Assembly (NCBI GenBank): GCA_963682025.1
Contig: OY821517.1
Coordinates: 339,819,644 to 339,883,643 of the forward strand
DNA from: Cordilura impudica
Lineage: Eukaryota; Arthropoda; Insecta; Diptera; Scathophagidae
DNA: 64,000 nt
Reading direction: 5' to 3'
Shown here: one piece after another, positions 57,986 to 64,000 of the stretch
Position numbering within the stretch: position 1 is the stretch's first letter
Layout of the letters: each line of letters starts with the position of its first letter
Notes under the pieces: model-generated
Told to the model about the DNA's origin: nothing
The model's database searches: none
What the model saw: only the letters and a program-made list of their open reading frames with translations
Program-made: the position numbers and the translations under genes

Positions 57986-58355
57986 AAAATGAAAAATTAA
58001 AAATTAAAAAGGAAAAATAAGAAATGAAAAATAAAAAATAAAAAATGAGAAATAAAAATGAAAAATAAAAAATAAAAAACAAAAAATGAAAAGCGCAAAA
58101 TGAAAAATGTAATATTACAAAATGAAAAATAAAAAATTAAAAAAAAAAAATGAAAAAAAAATAAATTAAAAATAAAAAATGAAAAATAAAAAATAAAATA
58201 TGAAAAATGAAAAATAAAAAATGAAAAATGAAAAATAAAAAATTAAAAATAAAAATGAAAAACGAAAAAATGGCAAATGAAAAATAAAAATGGAAGATGA
58301 AAAATGAAAGACGAAAAATTAAAAATGAAAAATATAAAATAAAAAACGAAAAATT
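57986..58355. repeat. Heptamer microsatellite of E3
   Basis: AAAAATG/AAAAATA/AAAAATT units, degenerate, continuing the core split by HINE-B4. Confidence 0.85.
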
Positions 58356-58479
58356 CAGAGTTAACCGGTTGAAATAACAAATAATGATAATTATTTTTAT
58401 ATTAGCAGAGCTCCTGCAGTTGATTGCTATAAGTGATACATAGATAACGCTTTCTGTTTTATTTAAAAAAAGTGCCATA

Positions 58480-58598
58480 GCACCCGTATTCATAAAAATT
58501 AAAGTGTACTTCAAGTAGACTTTATTGTCTGTTTTTCATACAAAATTTGTTGATAAAGTCTACTTGAAGTACACTCTTAATTTTTATGAAAACGGGTG
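58480..58598. mobile_element. 119-bp MITE in E3, TA target
   Basis: CACCCGTATTCATAAAAATT plus AAAGTGTACTTCAAGTAGAC is mirrored by GTCTACTTGAAGTACACTCT plus AATTTTTATGAAAACGGGTG; arms about 48 bp. TA lies on both sides (58478-58479, 58599-58600), and E2 lacks the insert at the same place. Confidence 0.85.
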
Positions 58599-58645
58599 TA
58601 GATGTTTACACATCTCCCCTGTGATCGGACTCACATGATTTTTTT

Positions 58646-59002
58646 ATATTTTGAGTTCATTCAGAACATGCATCTCTATGAAGCACATTATGCCAAGGAC
58701 AATAATTAATATATATTATATATTATATATATTATATATGGTCCTTGATTGTACATGAAAGACATGTTTAACACAGTCCTTCTGCTTTTGTGAGTATATA
58801 ACTTAATTAATGCTAATCTCATAGGATATGAAAGAAGATCTTCCGGATTCCATTGTTGACTACAAAACAGAAAAGAAGCTTTGCTTACTGTCATGTTCAT
58901 AAGTGTTAAAAACATAGCTTTGTATCAAGTAGTATACCCAGATCCATGGAAATATTTATTTGTTCCAACGCGCATTAGCACAATTTTTTATTTTTTTTAT
59001 TT
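58646..59002. other. Non-coding stretch with TA repeats
   Basis: A TATATATTATATATT run at 58708-58738; otherwise AT-rich sequence with no recognised feature. Confidence 0.5.
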
Positions 59003-59006
59003 AGTT

Positions 59007-59137
59007 TGTAGTGCGATTTCCCTGGGCCTGAGCAAGACCCCACCCATCCGGCGAGCTAGTCCCCACGCCAGCACGTGCGACCAGCAAAGGCTCAGGGACA
59101 CGGAAGCGGAATATTAAACCGGAACCGTACCACTACA
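59007..59137 (+). repeat. 5' LTR of the noncoding element
   Basis: TGTAGTGCGATTTCCCTGGG ... CCACTACA; TGTAGTG/CACTACA are inverted termini. Much more GC-rich than its surroundings, e.g. CCCCACGCCAGCACGTGCGA. Confidence 0.88.
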
Positions 59138-59141
59138 GAAA

Positions 59142-59159
59142 TGGCGCCCAACGTGGGGC
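59142..59159 (+). promoter_or_regulatory. Primer-binding site (tRNA-Lys type)
   Basis: TGGCGCCCAACGTGGGGC lies four bases after the LTR. It is the complement of the 3' end of insect tRNA-Lys (CTT) as recalled, and the kind of site used by Gypsy-group elements. Confidence 0.85.
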
Positions 59160-62010
59160 CTGAACAACAATAGACCGGATTGTTTTTGTTTAATTTATAA
59201 TTTTCTAAATAGGAACTTTAATAATTTATTCAATTTATTTTAACATCAGTGCACCGGGAAAGCACATTGTTCCTTAATCCTAATCTTTTTTGTATCCGTG
59301 CTCTTGAAGTCATACTTGCTGATATTTCTGGAATTTTAATTAAATATGGGTACATCCCTATTTACATTAAACGAAATGGAAAGTTGTTTGACAATTGAGT
59401 TCACATTTCAACATTTTTTAATTAAATTTTGTGATTTTTAATTTGCTTTGGTCAATAAAGTTGTTCCCGGAATACAGGAACTTCATTCTAAATGAACTGG
59501 TCCCCTGTCCGAAACAAATTTTATCGTACCGAAATAGCAGCAAATAATCGGGAAAACTTAGAATCACAAGTTTAAAAATTTTTAATTTCTTTGATGGATG
59601 GTCATACTTACTTACGGATTTTTTTTAAATGATTCGTATGGTTTTTGTTGCCTACATTGGGTTAACAATTGAAACAATATATTGAAAAGTATATCGAAAC
59701 TTTATTGAAAATCTTTATTAAATTTATATTGAAAATTATAATTGAAATTTTTTTTAAATTTTTATTAAATTTATATTGAAAATTAAATTTTTAAATTATA
59801 TTGAAGAATATATTGAAAATTATATTCAAACTTTATATTGGAATTTGTTTCGAAATTTTTTTTTTTAAAATATATTGAAAAGTATATTGAAAATTTTGAA
59901 ATTTTTCTGAAAGTTTTATTTTTATCAAATTATAGTTGAACTAAGTTTTTGGAAAATTTAAAAAAAAATAAAAATAAATAAATAAAAGGGAGTTGAAAAT
60001 TAAAATTTCAGAAAAGTAAAGTTAAAGCAAATTTAAAGTAAAGTTAAAGTTAATTAAAATGAAAGATATTTAAAATTAAAAAGGAGTTGAAATGTGATAG
60101 TTGAAAAGAAAGGTTGAGGAAAAACCTCTTAAAATTAAAAATGTAGTTTAAGAAAAAAAGTTAGATAAAAAAAATATTTTAAGACTTAAGAAATTAAAAT
60201 TAATTAAAGAAATTTAAAATCTAAAGACAAAATTAAGTAAAATGTAAAAGTTAAGACATTAAACAAGAAATTAAAAAAAACATACAGTTCAAGGGCCTTC
60301 ACGTTTAAAAAAAAAAAAATAAAATAATCCAGAGAAAAAAAAAGGATTCAAGTTTGGGGAGTTGAAATGTAGTCGTTGAAATAGAAGGTTGAGGAAAAAC
60401 CTCTTAAAATTAAAAAAAAATTAATTTAATCATAGAAACTTTAAGCAAAAAAAACTTTAGATTTTATTGACATGTGAATAAATAAAATTTTGTGTTAATT
60501 AATAACATTTCTGTTTGTGCTAAAGAAAGCGTTCTGAGCAAAAATGTAAATTTAATAATCGAACAAATATATTTTGTAGTTATCATTTAATTCTTAAATT
60601 AAGTTTCATTGAGTGTTGAATGTAATCGATTAATTGGTGAAAATAAAACAATTAAACAAAATTTATAATTATTAAAAAAAAAAAAAAAAAACTAAACTAA
60701 AAAATTAAATTGAGTTAAGAACTAAAGTGCTATAAATATAAAATATTAAAGTTCAAAGTATAATTAAAATTAAAAAAAAAAAAACATTCTTGACATAAAC
60801 CAAATAAGCAATACTACAAAATTCCTTCAAAATTAATTGTTTCTTCTCTAAGACTGTATATTAATTAACTTAAATAAATAAAACCACAAAATATTGGGTA
60901 CCTGTTGGATAAAACTAAATTAAGGAATTAAATTAAAGTTTACCTCATAAACCAATTAAGCTTATACAACAAAGTCGCATAAATAGTTCTTTGGTGTTGT
61001 CCTATCTCCATATAAACATTTTGTATTGAAATCAGCAACAATATCATTATTAATGCAGCTATGGCCAATTTTTTTCAATAGCATATTGCGAGACACAACC
61101 ACGGCGTCTGGCGGCAGCAGCTTCATCTGTACCTCAACAGCTACAACCATATGGCGGTAATGTTAACTTTATTATTAAAAAAAAAAACTTTCTAGAAATA
61201 TAAGGAAAATTTGCCTATATATAAATTTAAACTAAAAAAATTTTTACTACATTAATAAAATTTTCGAAATATTAATTTTAAATAAAAATTTTTCCGCTTT
61301 AATAAAATTTTCTATATATAAATTTAAACAAAAAAAAAGTTTTTTCTACATTAATAAACTTTTCTAGATATAAAAATTAGTCTAAAAAATTTTCTTAATT
61401 TAAAATGTTCTAAATTACAAAATTTTGCTAAAATTAAAATTTTGCTGTAAAGAAAATTTTTCTAAATTTAAAATCAAAACTAAATTAAAATCCCCAAAAT
61501 TTTTATATATTTAAAATTACCTGAAAATTTAAAGTTAACCTAAATTTAAAATTATAGAAATTTAAGAGAATTTACAAGATGGTACCGTACAAGATGGTAC
61601 CATATTTAAAAAAAAATTTTTGTTAAAGCTAAAATTAAAACTAAATTTAATTAAAACAAAAAAAAAAAAAAATACATATATATTGATTTAAAATTACAAT
61701 GACATGAAAAATTTCTAAAAAAAAAAAAATACATTGAATTGAAAATTGCATGCAAACTAAAAATTTTTTTATAAAATTATAACCTCAAAATGAAAAAAAA
61801 AACCTTTATATAACCCAATGTAGAAAACCAAAACCCAACCAATTCTTTTTATTTAAGTGGGTTACCTCCAAATAAGATGGATCATAGGTAACAATGTAGG
61901 GAGGGCATAAGGGGCATAACATCCAATCCCCAATCGCAAGGTAAGTATTGCCATCCGTCCCTTTAGCGACAGATTACAGTTTTTTTTTTCGAAAATCGCA
62001 CGTGAATATC

Positions 62011-62139
62011 TGTAGTGCGGTTTCCCTGCGCCAGAGCAAGACCCACCCATTCGGCGAGCTAAGCCCCACGCCAGCACGTGCGACCAGCAAAGGCTCAGGG
62101 AAATAGGAAACGGAAGTTCCACCAAACCGCACCATTACA
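62011..62139 (+). repeat. 3' LTR of the noncoding element
   Basis: TGTAGTGCGGTTTCCCTGCG ... CACCATTACA, aligned along its length with the 5' LTR but with a number of substitutions and small indels, so the insertion is not recent. Confidence 0.88.
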
Positions 62140-62143
62140 AGTT

Positions 62144-64000
62144 CCATTAAATTAGTTTTGCACCATAGATAGAAACTATTAAGATCATCTTTAAGATATT
62201 TGTGATCAGATTTTTCGTCATAACTCAAAAATATTTAACGTCGTCAGTGTACGTTAAATCGGTTTTTGAAGCCCGATAGAACTTGAAAGATAAATACATG
62301 ATTGATTGATGTATAAAATAAGGTTGCTCTTAATTTATGATATATAAAAAAATACACTTTTCGAAAAAAGTGCAAATAAAATGCGGCATTTTTCGTCAGA
62401 AAAGAAAACGTCATTAGTTACACATAGTCAAGCACAGTCACGGAGAGATTTAAAACGGATTTCTCCTCATCCAATCAATTTGAAACTTGGTAGATATACT
62501 TGCCGTAAATAAATATTAACTTCGACATAGTCACGCATAGTCACGCACAGTCACTTAGGGATTTAAACACCATTTCTCATCATCTGACTGATCTGTCCAT
62601 AGACTTGTTGTGACCAAAGATTAAAAACTGATATACATATGGAAAGCAAGAGTTTTAATAAAAACTTTGTTTTTATGGGTTAGATTATTTATATAAAAAA
62701 AATCTGTACGACTTAAAAAACTCAATTTTGGGATTTGAATTAAAACTTGAACCTTAAGGTTCTTAAAGGACTTTGGCAGTTATTTTCTTTACTTATCTAT
62801 GTAAAGCAGTTGCTTTTTAACATCTTAAAACTTCTGTTTGCTATTTTTGCCGTTTTTTTTTTATTTAGTTCATTTCAATTTTTTTTTTTTGCATTTCATT
62901 TTTATTATAACGACCCTTAAATATAAATTTTTTGCCGATGCCTTTTTTTTGCACATTACTACTACTTCAGCCAAAGCAGTACGAATGTGTATCTGTGCGT
63001 GTGTGTGTGTGTATGTAAGTATATTCTGGTGTATTGTAATGAGATTTATTTTATATATTTTGTTGTTGTGTATATAACTTTTACAAGTTTTGTCGTCAAT
63101 TCCTACTCATCGTTGTCGTTCTCATACTTCTCGTCCTCGTACTCGTCCTTGTCGTTGGCATCATCGTCATCGTCATCAAATGTGTAACGTTGTTTTGTGA
63201 CTATTTCCGTTTGTTATTTGTTTCTTTGGAATGTTGATACTGCCACCACCGTCACCGCCGAAGCCATCACCATCTACAATGCTCGACATTTATGACCATT
63301 ACAATACAATATCGAACCTTGTGAGTACATCTTTATATTATTTTATATGTTGGCTTCATATAAAAAACCATAAAAAAAAATCCCTAATAACAATCAAAAA
63401 GTTGACGGTGGAGCTGAGAGGTTGGCCTGGTGTGGTTCTTAGGTCGTTGTGTTTGTGTTGGCTGACTGTGCCACGTAGTTAAGAATGTTTCAATAAAATG
63501 TATTCGAATGTTATGCGAATTGAGATTTTAGCATAAGAAACGCATTTAAATTTGTTACACTCACGTTTTATGTCCAACTCAAATGCTGCCTCTCTACATG
63601 TTCTTTCTTGTCTTACTGACTGGTGTTGGTGGGCATGCTTTAGTATGCTGGTCTTGGGCTACTGTATGTTACTTTTGCAGGACTTTCACATTCAGCTATA
63701 AATTGTTTTTTTCTTTTTTATTTATATAAAGTTGTAAATGGTTTGACTTTTTACCTCTTGGAATAATATAAAAAATACAAATAAAGGGAATATAAAAAAT
63801 CCGGATAAAAATGATGAAGACAGTGGGACAAATAAAATTGTTTCTCTGAGCTTTGAAGTTATTAGTTTGTCACAGCAGAAGAAAGAACAGTAGGACACAT
63901 TTAATAATTATTATTATAATTATATATAGTTTTTTTTTTTTTTTTAAATTAAGTTCTACATAATCTTAATGGTAAAAAAAAGTACAAAAATTTAGCAAAC
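62144..64000. other. Non-coding stretch with simple repeats
   Basis: Repeated AGTCACGCACAGTCAC-like motifs at 62420-62560, (TG)n at 62996-63012, and a CGTCCTCGTACTCGTCC to ATCGTCATCGTCATC tract at 63108-63180. Frames over the last tract are Ser-rich or Asp-rich by composition. No gene could be supported, though the region is less repeat-like than the rest and could belong to a host gene's non-coding part. Confidence 0.5.

Larger units (their letters stand above)
56619..58645 (+). mobile_element. Element family E, copy E3, with nested B4 and MITE
   Basis: Same ends as E1: ATGTGTAAACATCTATACGC then GCAGGGGGGTAAATTTC, and GATGTTTACACATCTCCCCT then GTGATCGGACTCACATGA. It has no Penelope, so it gives the uninterrupted order of the 3' modules. 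HINE-B4 is inserted in its heptamer core and a 119-bp MITE near its 3' end. Confidence 0.82.
59007..62139 (+). mobile_element. Non-autonomous Gypsy-type LTR element (noncoding)
   Basis: Two LTRs of 131 and 129 bp, 4-bp duplication AGTT (59003-59006 and 62140-62143), and a tRNA-Lys primer site directly after the 5' LTR. The 2.87-kb interior is AT-rich and stop-dense, without RT, protease or integrase. A stretch near 61080-61165 is less AT-rich (CACGGCGTCTGGCGGCAGCA) and could be a gag remnant. It would depend on a relative's enzymes, like LARD/TRIM elements of other genomes. Confidence 0.88.

Noticed and set aside
59142..59159. Part of a tRNA-Lys gene
   Set aside because: Only the 3' complementary stretch is present and it follows an LTR at the right distance: a primer-binding site, not a tRNA gene.
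59007..62139. Endogenous retrovirus
   Set aside because: LTR ends and primer site alone do not show it; no gag, pol or env domain was found.
61862..62228. Minus-strand frames over the 3' LTR
   Set aside because: They cover the GC-rich LTR antisense; a similar antisense frame arises over the 5' LTR by sequence identity, not as a gene.
63231..63482. Proline-rich small ORF near the right end
   Set aside because: No family match that I recognise, and it overlaps simple CCACCACC-type sequence; unsupported as a gene.

Overview
The window looks like repeat-dense nuclear DNA of a higher fly (Diptera). It is strongly AT-rich and carries many INE-1/DINE-1/mini-me-like elements with GTCY microsatellites (GGAC/GACA repeats). 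It also carries Penelope, pogo/Tigger, Tc1, mariner, hAT, Transib, Mag-like and Gypsy-like LTR elements and non-LTR retrotransposons. A calyptrate fly is my guess from general repeat character; it is not shown by any host gene. I find no convincing host protein-coding exon, tRNA or rRNA in 64 kb. Every supportable coding region is transposon-derived, and nearly all are broken. The window could be heterochromatin, a large intron or an intergenic region.

Layout, 1-10.7 kb: dispersed repeat C1, a TIR MITE (1124-1370), T-rich degenerate repeats, element E1 (2172-4990) with a Penelope-like element nested inside it, repeat G1, a dead pogo/Tigger element (6129-8366), two more MITEs and a mariner relic. 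10.7-43 kb: a decayed tandem array (family D, unit roughly 240-270 bp, hallmark GGTTAACCGAATCAAAA) is cut into blocks by insertions. These are HINE-A copies, a mariner-superfamily element (13804-14751), a non-LTR element (14862-16683), a hAT shell (18371-23267) holding HINE-B1 and HINE-A3, a four-deep nest at 24.67-32.06 kb, a Transib element (32808-36063), a HINE-A tandem pair (38948-39905) and element E2 with a young-looking LINE insertion. 43-50 kb: a degraded HINE-A copy followed by a 3.1-kb minisatellite of about 18-bp units. 50-58.6 kb: repeat G2 split by HINE-B2, itself split by B3 with a 1.25-kb heptamer array; then E3 split by B4. 59.0-62.1 kb: a complete but non-coding LTR element with tRNA-Lys primer site and 4-bp target duplication. 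The last 1.9 kb shows only simple repeats.

The elements do not form a pathway; their relations are nesting order and shared sequence architecture. Several nests are proved inside the window, because the host element's sequence resumes on the far side of the insert, or because a second uninterrupted copy shows the empty site. The most notable signals are: (1) families A and B share a terminal architecture (TATACCCT start; an end-proximal hairpin with different stem sequence in each family; terminal TTACTTGTT); (2) the same heptamer class (AAAAATG/GAAAATG) fills the cores of two otherwise unrelated families, E and B; (3) a RAG1-related Transib element has an RSS-like CACAGTG end and a CGACG target duplication; (4) a hammerhead-ribozyme-like motif lies in the Penelope element.
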